Below are positions 20,701-26,600 of a stretch of DNA of 64,000 bases, piece by piece (the first letter of the stretch is position 1; each line of letters opens with the position of its first letter). The notes under the pieces are model-generated. The model searched no databases, had not been told where the DNA came from, and saw only the letters and a program-made list of their open reading frames with translations. Source of the DNA: Anaerolineales bacterium (GTDB lineage Bacteria; Chloroflexota; Anaerolineae; 4572-78; J111); the NCBI GenBank assembly GCA_020634935.1, contig JACKAT010000005.1, positions 1-64,000 of the forward strand. Reading direction: 5' to 3'. The translations under genes and the position numbers were made by a program.

Positions 20701-22466
20701 CCGCTGGCGTTGTAGACGCCGCCGCCCTGCCCGGTAGCCGTATTGGCCTGGATAATGTTGTTGCGCAAGGTAGCATGGACGTTGCTGCCCAAATAGACGC
20801 CGGCCCCATTCGCCTCTGCCCCACCGGTCAGACGCAGGTTTTCAATGATCGGGCTGATGCTCGAGGCCCCTTCGACGTAAATGGCCCGGCCGCCGCCGCT
20901 GGCATCGAACACCGTCGGGCCGTAAACCGAGTTGACCCAATCGGTGACGGTGTAGCCGCCCCGCAGCGTGAGCGTTTGAGTGATATAGGCGATCTGGTTA
21001 AGCGAATTGACCGTCTCGACCTCGTCGCACAGCCCGGCTACCTGGACCAGATCGCCGCTGGTGGCGTCATCGAGGGCCTGTTGGACGGTGGTGTAGACCT
21101 GCCCGCCTTCCACGCGAGCGAAACAGGTCGCCGCCGTGTCAATCGCCTCATCAGCCCCCCGGTCGAAGCCGGAGCCGAAAGGCCGGCCTTCACCTTCGAA
21201 GTCGAAGGCCAGCGCCACATCTGTGCCGGAGTTGATAGCGGGTGAACTCGGGGAAAGATGGAGATTGAAGGTGGCGGGGTTGACGAAGAGCGGATTGCGA
21301 ACAAAGTTACTTGAGCCAATCGTGGTCGGATCAACACTGCCACTTCCATTGTTGATATCATCAGCACTATTTCCGAAAAAGTCGGTAAAATTAATGGTGA
21401 TGTTATTGGCCGAGGAATAAATCCCGCCTCCGCTGACAGCGGTATTGGCGGCGATGAGACTATTAACAATATCGACGCTGCCACTGCCTGAGTAGAAAAC
21501 ACCGCCACCGCGAACGGCGCTATCGTTTCCAAAAATGGTATTATTGGTGAGATCGACATCGGCATCAACGACACCAACTCCCCCGGCGGCAAAACTCGTA
21601 GCTTGATTATTATAAATAAGATTGCTTCGTAAAATAACCGTACCGTCGTTGGCGTCAATCCCACCGGCGTCGCCGGCCGTGTTACTAAAAATCTCGCTAG
21701 CTTCAATTACGACTGTACCGGTAAGTACCCTGATAGCCCCACCGGCCCCTCCAGAAGCACTGTTTTCATAAATTCGGCTGTTCTTAATAGTTAATTGAGC
21801 CACAGAGCCAGAACTGGGATTGCCATTGACTATAGCACCGCCGGAAGCAGTTCCGGTGGCACTATTACCGAAAATATCACTATTTTCAATAGTAAGGGTA
21901 CCCCGCTCATTATATATGCCCCCGGCCACATCACTTCTACTACCACCGGTTATATCAAAGCCGCTAATTGTCACCGCGACCGCAGTAGTTACGTGAATAA
22001 CTCGATCAACGCCTTGAGCATCAATTGTCGTAACATTCACAGCCGGATTAGCCGCCACCCAATCGGTTGTAGTATAGCCCCCTTTGAGAGTTAAAGCTTT
22101 ATTAATAGTAATGTTTTCGGAGTAATCTCCAGTGGCTACACGAATCTCATCCCCGGAAGTAGCCTGATTAATGGCTCGCTGGATGGTCTCACAGGGGGAA
22201 AAGCTAATCGAGCAGTTGTTATTGGTGTCGCTGCCGGCAGGCGCTGGCGCTACGTAGCGAATCGGCGGCCCGGCGGCTTGCATAACCTCAGGCTGGCCTA
22301 GCAGGCCCAAAAAGACCACCAACAGCATACAAATCGCCAATAGAAAAACCGATCCCAGTCGAAACAGCAATCGGGACGATTTTTTGCTATAAGGTTGAGC
22401 CGATGGATCAAATACAAAGCCGTTTGTTATAGAAGCAATTTTTGGCAATACGTTAATTTTTTTCAT
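5706..22466 (-). CDS. giant secreted repeat protein: beta-helix modules, DUF11, Calx-beta, Ig-like and CARDB-like domains (5,586 aa)
   Basis: One uninterrupted 16.8-kb frame. A 37-residue basic leader precedes a hydrophobic export segment (about 38-57). About residues 65-3490 carry eight right-handed beta-helix modules of the polymorphic-outer-membrane/pectate-lyase type. Each has repeated 'GGG(I/L)YN....L.(N/D)..I..N.A' rungs and ends in a D-(I/L)-GADE-like motif. NEW3/CARDB-like segments interrupt them near 730-950 and 2890-3150. Two DUF11-like domains lie at about 3610-3840, ten Calx-beta repeats at about 3845-4965, five Ig/FN3-like modules at about 4970-5435 and a CARDB-like domain at about 5450-5565. 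The protein ends in a Pro/Thr tail without LPxTG. Such proteins act in adhesion or as extracellular matrix. Calx-beta domains bind calcium in other families, but this is not shown here. The start ATG follows a GAGG site. Confidence 0.9.
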   Translation of the reverse strand: MKKINVLPKIASITNGFVFDPSAQPYSKKSSRLLFRLGSVFLLAICMLLVVFLGLLGQPEVMQAAGPPIRYVAPAPAGSDTNNNCSISFSPCETIQRAINQATSGDEIRVATGDYSENITINKALTLKGGYTTTDWVAANPAVNVTTIDAQGVDRVIHVTTAVAVTISGFDITGGSRSDVAGGIYNERGTLTIENSDIFGNSATGTASGGAIVNGNPSSGSVAQLTIKNSRIYENSASGGAGGAIRVLTGTVVIEASEIFSNTAGDAGGIDANDGTVILRSNLIYNNQATSFAAGGVGVVDADVDLTNNTIFGNDSAVRGGGVFYSGSGSVDIVNSLIAANTAVSGGGIYSSANNITINFTDFFGNSADDINNGSGSVDPTTIGSSNFVRNPLFVNPATFNLHLSPSSPAINSGTDVALAFDFEGEGRPFGSGFDRGADEAIDTAATCFARVEGGQVYTTVQQALDDATSGDLVQVAGLCDEVETVNSLNQIAYITQTLTLRGGYTVTDWVNSVYGPTVFDASGGGRAIYVEGASSISPIIENLRLTGGAEANGAGVYLGSNVHATLRNNIIQANTATGQGGGVYNASGSTSTLLHNTIYGNSAASGGGVYGASGGLVTLRSNIVANNNVNGLDASGTSAVNLDYNNFDNTTNYGNPVFKGSNDISDSPDFVNPGSDFRLQPSSTSINAADPASPVTTDFENDPRPQGSRADIGADESRLYADVLLSEAPESPQVVTDTTLIANSFITFTHTITNLGNISANDTFTLSTSNSDGWTVNVVPASLSPLDAGDSATFEVVVQVPGTVPDPLFNQTVVTATSQSNAGTFARVIDLIASPNVELIDNDDPPFDDPQSLDPGDVITYTYTLRNTGPTTDTFAINMSSTPFGWGTLIAPPDDTTPITLASGSSASIIVRVAVAATAPGGLAEIVKVTATSQNFDASATVTDTTIANGTIGDRYVSLSGSNTNNNCTVKASPCRTINYAVGQAATGDAVRVAQGTYVIPSGVTINEPVRLYGGYNAGFSSQSGVPADTQIDLQNTGRGLTINASPGPFAITIDNLTIKNANSAGAGGGIFLQQSPAITLSRLIIRDSSATQGAGIYLSSNTSPIIVNQVVVSNTTASNLGGGIYVAGGSPRLSNISISNTTAVQNGGGLYLAAGSPTLTSSRIYGGDAKNGGGIYVSGGTLNLQNNFIFSNTATAGSGGGIFNNGTLKAAHNTLYANQASSFGGGVFDNNTSGLVLSNMIFAANSGSSGGAFYRGDSGTVPASIDYNLYFNNTPDNSNVATGANSRTGDPLFADVAGGDLHLTVDSAAVDAGDPASTVTDDIDGDFRPINQGFDIGADELSGCLARVLAAPDTIYGVLQAAIDAAGNGGTVQVSGTCRGVQGRLVGGQTLSQTAIITSNVIIEGGYNSAFDNNPETDPVTSTLDAQGLGRTLVVTDAATVSLSRLTLTGGQATDGGGLYNGNSQLHTVDLTITGNQAVNGAGFYNLNGTTTLSRTTLISNTAGSGGAAYNAAGSLTTEAVIAANNLAIIDGAGFYNAGSATLTLVNTILTGNTASGNGGGLYNESDNLTVRHDTFYLNQANQGGGIYHDAGSSTPIINSTILISNTAGSGGGIFSNGTDPTFGYNDVVGNTGGDYGGIGDQTSVNGNIAVDPRFLSTILADANFLHISSGSPVEDQGDPASPIILDIDEDPRPSNQNPDIGVDEVAGCFARINTDPRIYGAVQTAIDAATDGDVVRVAGVCAGVRPFDDGGTVVNQTILITKSITVQGGYTKTNNLAGPANPETNPTVLDALGGGRVVYVTTASGAPIVLDGLHLRGGNDANGGAVLVRSGVISLTHNRIYSNTAVNGGALYNEAGTVTLQGDNLLDTGDNEIYGNTATNGGALYNAGGQMTVDDALLRDNTATSGGAYYHSGGNSLLQNNILRDNSANNGGAIYNASTGLTVRHNTVYSNDATTNGGGFYTEDASPTVVNNIFSDNTATAGHAIFSTPSFTPDYNNAFPDDANKYGGGATAGPNSLAVDPGFIDAPNGDFHLSSSSPMIDVGDPSMTLTYDFDQPFSVRPGHQGFDLGADEAPGCLAKVVESDTVYGNLQTAIYNSQPGNTIRVTADECRGVHPFDPGSGVVSQTVHITHDLTIEGGYNDAFTAVTPDNTILNPEGQGRALFILDSMVTLVNVGLRNGDASALGGGPGGGDAGGGVYLDGSTVVFEQMTVVSSTAEYGGGVFINATSSLSLTGESEVYNNTATTDGGGLYNTGILGMAESSVYDNSAVHGGGLYNTATANLDLGGRFYGNQADQGAAIYHATGSGLSLVNTFIYNNQATTQGGGVYIDSGNPNILHNTFYANQVAAATAGGAVYVNSGSPTIKNNIFALNQSNGTDNAIHTAAAAAGTTIDFNNYFTANAGTQLTGQVVVDPNAVNGDPLLENPTEGDFHLMADSPAINAGETLGAVPHDFEDDPRPINSASDIGADEVNACLARLNGGTIYGSIGAALADADPGDTIDVAEGVCEENLTIGQDITIEGSWEKDFSAKVTAGSQPVIVTTIDGTASGGVIDITGAVAKADLSWLQISNGQTGGNGGGINSQAELLILSNMDVISNSAVNGGGIYLADNTTANLSNVDLGIGVSQPGSIATGDGGGIYIGSNVTATIENGGVSYNQATGNGGGVYIASGSEVSIEGGFPISGNEAGGTGGGIYYEGAEFSFINKQITENMAGNGAGMYATGSGNLSLINPYFYKNQANTNGGGFYYDGSASPKLYHATIRENNANQGGGVYNLGGSTAISASIVASNTAVLDGTGIHVAGGNVAVNYTLQWNNTYSGVSAGTGNKVGDPLFRTTDPGGDLSYNSPAIDAVPDGASDVDFDRFNEPRPQLCAWDMGRDEYNVGSRLLQWVGPTPANATLAPTESVTYTFVVTNSSWNYSGAPLVPIDDPGNGYTETVTITLNSTQNWSEIISVVGGTDVVAQPDGLSAHMVLGPGQSATILVQTTVPTGTFAGGDPDSTTLTAVGYQCADGTSRTDKSPAAVTSVKEGLRFTLTPDHFATAAPGDVLTFTHTLSNTGNLTDTYTLFSNASGIYVGGVIVQPPAPNYQVTLGPNMSSTVIISLTVSPSAGSGVVESVSAIAQSGVALAQNDVLQTGAANTLTISGTNGTRYVSLNGENLRNTSITDTAILGDNNCTDPNFSCRSIQWALGQAAPDDLIKIEQGTYNLIGTDIVTAVYNSLTITQIAFIDKAVTLQGGYTITNWDEDPPNHISQTTTLDPGSAGRAIFVTTNPTGTVTVNRLTIANGDAAGLGGGPGNADAGGAIYNDGADLTLTALRLQDSDAAYGGGLYSRDGNLLLQNNFIHGNQAANDGGAVYVADGSVTVENDTLYNNSAQNGGAVYIDQGTLLVNSSIIATNTSSSGTSGALDSNAAATSDYNLYVGNSGGDVNGLTKGGNDLTGGDPAFIDPAADPPNLHIGLASAAREGGDPASTLAIDYDNDPRPLPDTGVNDIGADERVLAQSLTFITDTLTLTTPGTTVVVTHTLVNSGEVDEQVTLSQSSAQGWLTNLEPPLSTPFVVTSQTSRTVTATYTVPFTAAGLINVTTITATPVSTSLVPVTVVDTIQVEGPRWAISKVAEPPDTVQPGGLITYTLTVTNTGEVTATADFTITDQLPLTYVNFVSADPPPNNTDPVQWVLSDDIDVGESLTVTLVVSVNTVITNGLAIVNDAYSVTGGGTVGVATGVPVTVTVETTPTGELTLAKTVDPPSTAPGGVVTYTITLTNSTDNPLTVALTDTLADGFSPTSVVTDVVIPARTMLGDGVATVSFTATAPLTVGTYVNPLVTATYGLSQTTLSDSAPLDVSETTVDFSQADYSVDESAGTATITVTLSATSTQPVSVDYATADNTATAGSDYTAVTDTLIFNPGAISATFTVPITDDSLSEPDEIIDLTLSNAQGAALGTLNNPAQLTIIDNDFLPTIDFSAATYRVDENDPAQQAVITLTLSSAVTNTISVTVKSTDNTATAGNDYTAISKTLVFSANTTVLTFTVPISDDGLLEGAETLTLTLSNPVSGTLVTAVNNPAALTILDDEAVTADFSRPIYTVDEISPTVTITVTLSATSTQDVGVDYLASNGTATLGSDFGVASGTLTFTSGITEQAFTVPITDDLLYEADETVVLTLFNPNLVNIGLNSPASLIIIDNDTPPAIDFADGAYAVDETAGTASITVTLSAVAGITATADFATIDDTATSPADYTAVSRPVSFSPGVTQTTVAIPIVADALTEGSESLTLTLSTPVSATLANVNNPATLTILDAVAFPSVGFAAADYSINEGDGIATITVTLSAATATTATVNYQTTDDSAISPDDFIAQSNVLTFSPGAISATFSVPIVNDITIEGDEALTLTLFSPISLTLATTDTAILTIIDDDTPTVDFSAANYSVDETAGTATITVTMSLSSALQTTVDYATSDGTATDPTDYISATDTLTFAPGTTVQTFTVTINNDTELEGSETVSLTLSNVSNANLGNTNNPATLTIIDDDASTIQFEPANYMVFENVGTQVISVTMTQPQAVTATVDYFTSDGTATDPADYLSASDTLTFTPGITVVTFSVTIVDNTILEPTESFQLNLTNVVSANIGSPTGTVTIIDGDTPPTIDFETVDFSVDETAGTATITVTLSAASEISASVVYTTSDGTASSASDYSAVTNTLTFNPGVISTTFTVPITDDSIYEGDETVLLWLSNAVNAVIGSGAATLTIIDNEEPPELGFDREFYSVEEFEGSAIITVTLSPAAGTTVSVDYQSTDDTALAISDYTAVSSTLSFSTGTTLLTFTVPITQDNLFEDDEQLILDLSNAITATLGISRATLIIRDDDPTPEFDFTTSNYTVDEDAGPAVITVTLSAVTGVSRTVGYTTSDLTARSTEDYITTTGILTFSAGITELTFTVPITNDLLVEGDEDLQLSLISLSAESEGSVITTSTLTILDDDDSIEKPFLIAPPNGTITNSNNIDLIWSQVNSALTYTLFLTPNGVFDIPDPITGSQVVSSTVLPEGVYSWTVAAVNSLDISSGITDTWVFTIDNTAPAAPSLIAPPNGTLTNDPDVTFVWSDVPDAVSYRLALTTPATSTILGPFTNTSAPLTLVDGDGVYTWTVESIDAATNASGFTDTWTLTLDTTPPTSPTLILPPDGAVFTQTNLITFEWTASVDALTGPVTYTLSLNGTPTQTLALTNTTLTLADGVYDWTVWATDGAGNTAITGTHTFTVDLNPPAIPSLISPPDQTFTNDPIVNFVWSPSADTLTYTLNISGYGTVDVVGSTSVGVALPEGAYDWTVQAVDSYSRTLGYTDTWRLTVDFTPPTAPNLIAPANGSIITTTVRPTFVWTASIEALSSPVSYTLLLTNSSGAPFAIDLSATSFTPSIDLDLDTYTWAVQAHDRAGNTSTSVEFTFTLEAQAYDLHFPILLKNFSPPQPEPAPDLIISEFSVTPNGDGTYRVSVTAVNQGPISVADPNNFHVAVYDTNDLTTPLILWGVQGEWFPSGGGRVLTVNNFTFPNSGSLNLRAWTDPFNVVVEMNESNNTSDLSVTVTAASGVSPQAIPTYPPGPQPTPTQTP
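6165..7565 (-). repeat. five tandem Ig/FN3-like modules in the giant protein
   Basis: Each module begins with a Pro-rich 'P.LI.PP(N/D)G' segment, contains 'F.W' and 'YTL.L', and ends in 'YTWTV.A.D..GN', in units of about 90 residues. They form the membrane-distal or pre-terminal stalk before the CARDB-like end. Confidence 0.75.
7889..10935 (-). repeat. ten tandem Calx-beta repeats with a ~335-bp period
   Basis: The repeat start motif (hydrophobic-D-F....Y.VDE..G.A.ITVTLS) recurs with its beginning near positions 10935, 10595, 10250, 9915, 9575, 9245, 8905, 8575, 8240 and 7905. The spacing is 331-344 bp, about 112 residues. Internal motifs 'DY.A.S.TL.F..G....TF.V.I..D...E..E...L.L.N' recur in nearly every copy. 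The repeats are diverged at the DNA level, so the array is probably old, not freshly amplified. Confidence 0.88.
11990..22260 (-). repeat. eight beta-helix modules in the giant protein
   Basis: Module ends are marked by GADE-like motifs at about 21150, 20320, 18440, 17350, 16250, 15055, 13830 and 11990. Several modules restart with a Cys-containing segment (C-L/F-A-R or similar) followed by 'IYG.(L/I)..AI..A..GD.(V/I).V'. Three longer starts contain 'RYV', then a paired Cys segment and '(T/S)I..A..QA..GD'. The DNA of this region is compositionally biased by GCCGCC/GGCGGC runs from Gly-Gly-Gly rungs. This generates long spurious open frames on the plus strand. Confidence 0.8.
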
Positions 22467-22804
22467 GGGGAATCCTCAGCAATAGGCTTCTGAGTGTTTA
22501 AAATTGGTCAAACTCCAACCAGTCGAAACTGATGGACGTAGAAGTCGAGATAACGCTCAGAATGAAATGTTTAGCTAAAGACAATTAGATATGAGACGGG
22601 GTAGTGGTCGTGCTGATCAAATTTTTAATGGACGGGTATAAGCGGTATGGCCAGCGGGCAATCAACAAGTAGACCTATGATATAACATTATGTTACATAG
22701 CACAAGACTGTGCCTACAAAATTTACAATACTTTGTTAATGTTTTATAGTGATCTAGTATACGACGATGGCCTGGTTAAGCCTGGTCAGCAGTATTGAAG
22801 ACAA
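22467..22804 (-). other. gene-free leader region of the giant surface protein
   Basis: About 340 bases lie between the pilin terminator and the giant gene. The region is AT-rich near 22680-22760, with minus-strand -10-like boxes (AGTATA at 22756-22761, read as TATACT on the minus strand), but none is matched by a convincing -35. No small gene and no recognisable c-di-GMP riboswitch was seen. The giant gene's promoter probably lies here, because a strong terminator separates it from the pilin gene. Confidence 0.4.
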
Positions 22805-22873
22805 AAAGCAGCGAACAAACAGACTGGCGGTCGATTTGGCGCCAACCAGCCCACTGCGGTTTGCTCGCTGCTT
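22801..22873 (-). terminator. intrinsic terminator of the pilin gene
   Basis: On the minus strand the arm at 22873-22859 pairs with 22820-22806 (AAGCAGCGA and CAAAC segments, one mismatch). The loop is about 38 bases and has its own GCCAG/CTGGC pairing. The arm is followed by TTTTTGT. It starts four bases after the pilin stop codon. Confidence 0.75.
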
Positions 22874-22876
22874 GCT

Positions 22877-23293
22877 TTACCAACTAACGGTTACGCCCTC
22901 ACCCCCCACATCATCCACGGCTGTTACAAAACCGTGGCCAGGGGGATTGTTGAACGTAAAGGTGCAAGTTCCTGAGCACGATTGGCTGCCTGAAATACCG
23001 CCATCGCCGCTCACTGAAACGGTTGCGTTTTGAGAAACTGTAACACGAACGATCAACCGAGCCGGAGTACCGTACCCACCCGGCGCATAGGTCGCGTTGA
23101 GGCTGGTAATAGCCCCGTTACTAATAATAACGCCGCTGCCTTGCAGTACGGCGGTAACCCGGGCAAAAACCCGGCTCACTTCCGGTCCTAGCTGCAGCAG
23201 TATGGCAATGACCACTATGGCCACCAGAACCAAGATTAGCGCGTACTCCACTAAGCCTTGTCCTTCTTCCCGCTTTAGACGGTATTTAATCAT
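22877..23293 (-). CDS. Flp/type IVb pilin with a C-terminal extension (138 aa)
   Basis: The N-terminus is a short basic leader followed by EEGQGLVEYALILVLVAIVVIAIL. This is the typical Flp/Fap pilin signature: cleavage after Gly, Glu at +5 of the mature protein, then a hydrophobic assembly helix. Ordinary Flp pilins are 50-75 residues. Here about 80 further residues follow, Gly/Ser/Val/Thr-rich and beta-like, with a closely spaced Cys pair (CSGTC, near residue 109-113). The extra domain could be a displayed head. The ribosome site AAAGGG lies about eight bases before ATG. No Tad/Cpa assembly genes occur in the window. The gene has its own terminator, so it is probably monocistronic. Confidence 0.82.
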   Translation of the reverse strand: MIKYRLKREEGQGLVEYALILVLVAIVVIAILLQLGPEVSRVFARVTAVLQGSGVIISNGAITSLNATYAPGGYGTPARLIVRVTVSQNATVSVSGDGGISGSQSCSGTCTFTFNNPPGHGFVTAVDDVGGEGVTVSW

Positions 23294-23437
23294 GAATAAT
23301 TCCCTTTACTTGAATAAATTTGGTTAATACAATAAATAATAAGAAACCCTATAATTTTTACAATTCTACTTATAGGATACAATAAAAGACGTTTTATGAG
23401 AAGTGAAAATAGTCAACATATTTATACCCGAAAGTAC

Positions 23438-23467
23438 TTGACAAATTGCCCAAAGGTCACAAATAAT
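23438..23467 (+). promoter_or_regulatory. candidate upstream promoter of the sensor-kinase operon
   Basis: TTGACA (23438-23443), an 18-base spacer and AATAAT (23462-23467). A perfect TATAAT at 23467-23472 is nearby but 23 bases from the -35, which is too far. The region 23294-23617 otherwise holds only AT-rich promoter DNA for the divergent pilin and kinase genes. Confidence 0.45.
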
Positions 23468-23516
23468 ATAATACATAAGTACTAGCCCAGACCATAGTCT
23501 ATGAGTACCTATTGTC

Positions 23517-23546
23517 TTGACACCGCCATGTCGCTTGTGATACGAT
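23517..23546 (+). promoter_or_regulatory. sigma-70 promoter of the GAF sensor kinase
   Basis: A perfect -35 TTGACA (23517-23522), an 18-base spacer and TACGAT (23541-23546). A start near 23553 leaves a leader of about 65 bases to the ATG at 23618. Confidence 0.6.
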
Positions 23547-23617
23547 ACCATTGGCAATTATGGAATCGAATCGGTTGAAATGACTGAACATCCATTCCAC
23601 TATGCTAAAAAAATAAT

Positions 23618-26600
23618 ATGAGCGATAAGCACAAAACCAAAGCCCAACTTGTCAACGAGTTGGCTCAGATGCGCCAACGTGTATCTGAATTGGAAGATTT
23701 AACAGTCAAATACCGGCATCAAGAGACAGAACTGACCATGCAGCTTGGAGGAAAACAGCGCCAACTAATTGAATCGCTCCATCAGGCCGGCAATGTTTTG
23801 AGTAGTTCTCTCAACTATGCCACCGTTCTCGATTACACTCTCGAGCAGCTTAGTCAATTTATTCCTCACAATGCTGCCTGCATCATGCTGGCAGAAGGGG
23901 ATGCTGCTCAGATTTTCCGGTGGCATGGCTATACCTGGTCTGAAACTAAAAACGCTGTCTCTTCCCTCATCTTCAATATCAATGATATCCCCCCGCTCAA
24001 GCAGGTTAGACAATCCTGGCAGGCGATAGTTCTGTCTGTAGTTGAGGAAGGCGATCTGTGGCTGCATCAACTTGGTGATGATTGGATCCGTTCTCATTTG
24101 ACGGCCCCAATTGTGATCCGCGATCAGGTTATTGGCTTCATTAATGTCGATAGTAATAAACCCGGCTTTTATTCCCAATTAGACGCCGATCGGTTACAGC
24201 TGTTTATCGATCAGGCGGCCATCTCGCTCACCAACGCCCAAATTTACGATCAAGCCCGGCGCGAGAGCGCCCAGCGACTGGCTGTGCTCCGTAAAGAGCG
24301 CAACTTTGTTTCGGCTGTTCTCAATACAGTCGGCGCGTTGGTCATGGTCATTACGCCTCAGGGTCGGGTGCTGCGGTTTAATCGGGCCTGCGAACAAACT
24401 ACGGGCTATTCATTAGATGACATTCGCGGCCAATATTTTTGGGATATTTTCCTCTCAGCCACCGATAAAAAACGAATTAAACAGGGGTTTGAAACCCTGC
24501 ATATGACTGGCTTGCCTTATGAGTATGAATCTACCTGGCTCACTAAAGATCGCCGCTCTCGCATTATTGCCTGGGTAAATACTATTCTTCTTGACGATGA
24601 AGGTCGTACCGAATACGTCATCAGCACCGGCACCGATATAACCGAACGCCGGCAGTTAGAAGATCGATTGGCGGCCATTCACCAGCTTGGCCGCGAGTTG
24701 AATTTACTGCGAGATGAAACCGCCATCTGTAAGAATGCATTGGATACGGTTTCCTTTTTATTGCAAATCAAAAGCTCCGGTTATGGCGTGCTGGATAAGG
24801 CCACCAATAAGCTAATCTACCAATACTACCCGCGCCGGGGCATTCCTGAAGTCATCGAACTAAACCTGCCTTTGGCCCACGATGAGCGCCTTGACCTGCT
24901 CAAATCCCTACGCGGCTACGATCACGCTACAATGGAAGATACCCAGCCATCGCTCTCCATTTTGGCCGCAAATCCCAATCCCTCGTGGCTTTTAGCCTCG
25001 ATGAAAGTCCGCGAGCGAACAATCGGGGTAATCGATGTGGAGTGCCAGCCGCCCCATCATTTTAGTGAAAATGATCGCCGGTTGCTGCAAACCCTGGCCG
25101 ATCAAACCGCGGTTGCTCTGGAAAACGCCCGGCTGTACCGAGAAACTCAGCAGCGCGTTGATGAATTGACCACATTGACGATGATCAGCCAGGCGATTAC
25201 ATCTACCCTCAAAATCGAGGAAACGCTGACGATTATCACCGATCACACCATCCGCCTGCTGAATGCCACCGCCGCTTCGGTGGTATTGGTCGATCAAACC
25301 CGGGGCGATATGTGGTTCAACGCCGCCTCCGGCGGCCTATCCGATTTTGTCAAAGGTAGACGGCTGCCGGCTGGTCAGGGGATTGTGGGCTGGGTCATTC
25401 AACGGAGTGAGTCGGCCCTGGTACCCGATGTGTCCCAAGATCCTCGATTTTTCGGCAAAATTGATCAGCAAACCGGCTTCAAGACTCGCTCGGTGATTTG
25501 TGTGCCGCTGCAGAGCGGCTCGCTAACCACCGGCGCTATCGAAGTAATGAATAAAATCGACGGGACCTTTACCGTTGAAGATTTACGGCTGCTAACCTGG
25601 CTGGCCACCCCGGCTTCGATTGCCATCGAAAACGCCCGGCTGTTTGAAGCGGAACGTTCGGCCCGCAAACAGGCCGAAATTCTCCGGGAAGCGACATCGA
25701 CTCTCACCTCCACCCTCGATCTCGATAAAGTCCTCAACGATATTTTAGTTCACCTGGAACATGTGGTGCCATATGATCATGCCTTTGTCTTTCTGCATCG
25801 AGAAGACGATTGGCTGCACATTGTAGGTGAGCGGGGTCAAACGGCCATGACCCAAGGGGTAGGTCATCGCCACTCCACCGATAACGCCATCTATCAGGAG
25901 ATCCGTAAAACCGCCCACCCGGTTATTCTGGCCGACGCCCAAACCGATCGCCACTTCCAAACCTGGAACAGCACCGATAAGGTCCGGGGGTGGATGGGGG
26001 TGCCGTTAATTGTCCAAAATAGGGTTATCGGCTGTTTAACATTGAATAGCCGGCACGTTAATGCCTATGATCAGGTTGAGGCTTATCTGGCTCAGGCTTT
26101 TGCCAATCAGGCGGCGGTGGCTATTCAAAACGCGCAGTTGTTTCAACAGGTTCGCACCGGGCATAACCAACTGCAATCGTTATCCCGGCGGCTGGTTGAG
26201 GTGCAAGAAACGGAACGGCGGAACATTGCCCGTGAACTGCACGATGAAGCCGGGCAAGCGCTCACCTCGCTAATGGTCGGGCTGCGGCTGCTGGAAGGAG
26301 AGAAAGATTGCCCGGAGGCCATCGTCGAGCGGTCCGTCGAACTGCGGCGAGTTACCAACGATGTTTCTGAAAATCTACACCGGCTGGCCATCAATTTGCG
26401 CCCAGCCAGTTTGGATTATTTGGGCTTGGTAGCGGCGCTGCGTCAATATTTGGAAAATTTCGGCCGCCAGCATGAGATCCCTATTCATTTCGAACCGGTG
26501 GGCTTTGATGATCAACGCCTGCCCTCATCGATCGAAACTAATCTTTATCGTATTGTTCAAGAGGCTTTAACGAATGTTGCCCGGCACGCCCAGGCAACCC

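Noticed and set aside
11990..22260. Many plus-strand open frames (for example 15165-15764, 17289-17795, 16065-16637) opposite the giant surface gene
   Set aside because: They are antisense shadows created by Gly-rich beta-helix codons, with biased Ala/Gly/Val composition, no ribosome sites and no recognisable domains.
22467..22876. Possible c-di-GMP riboswitch before the giant surface gene
   Set aside because: No GEMM-like conserved core could be found on the minus strand. The stable structure there is the pilin terminator.
23467..23472. Perfect TATAAT as -10 for the TTGACA at 23438
   Set aside because: The spacer is 23 bases, too long. AATAAT at 23462-23467 fits the spacing better.
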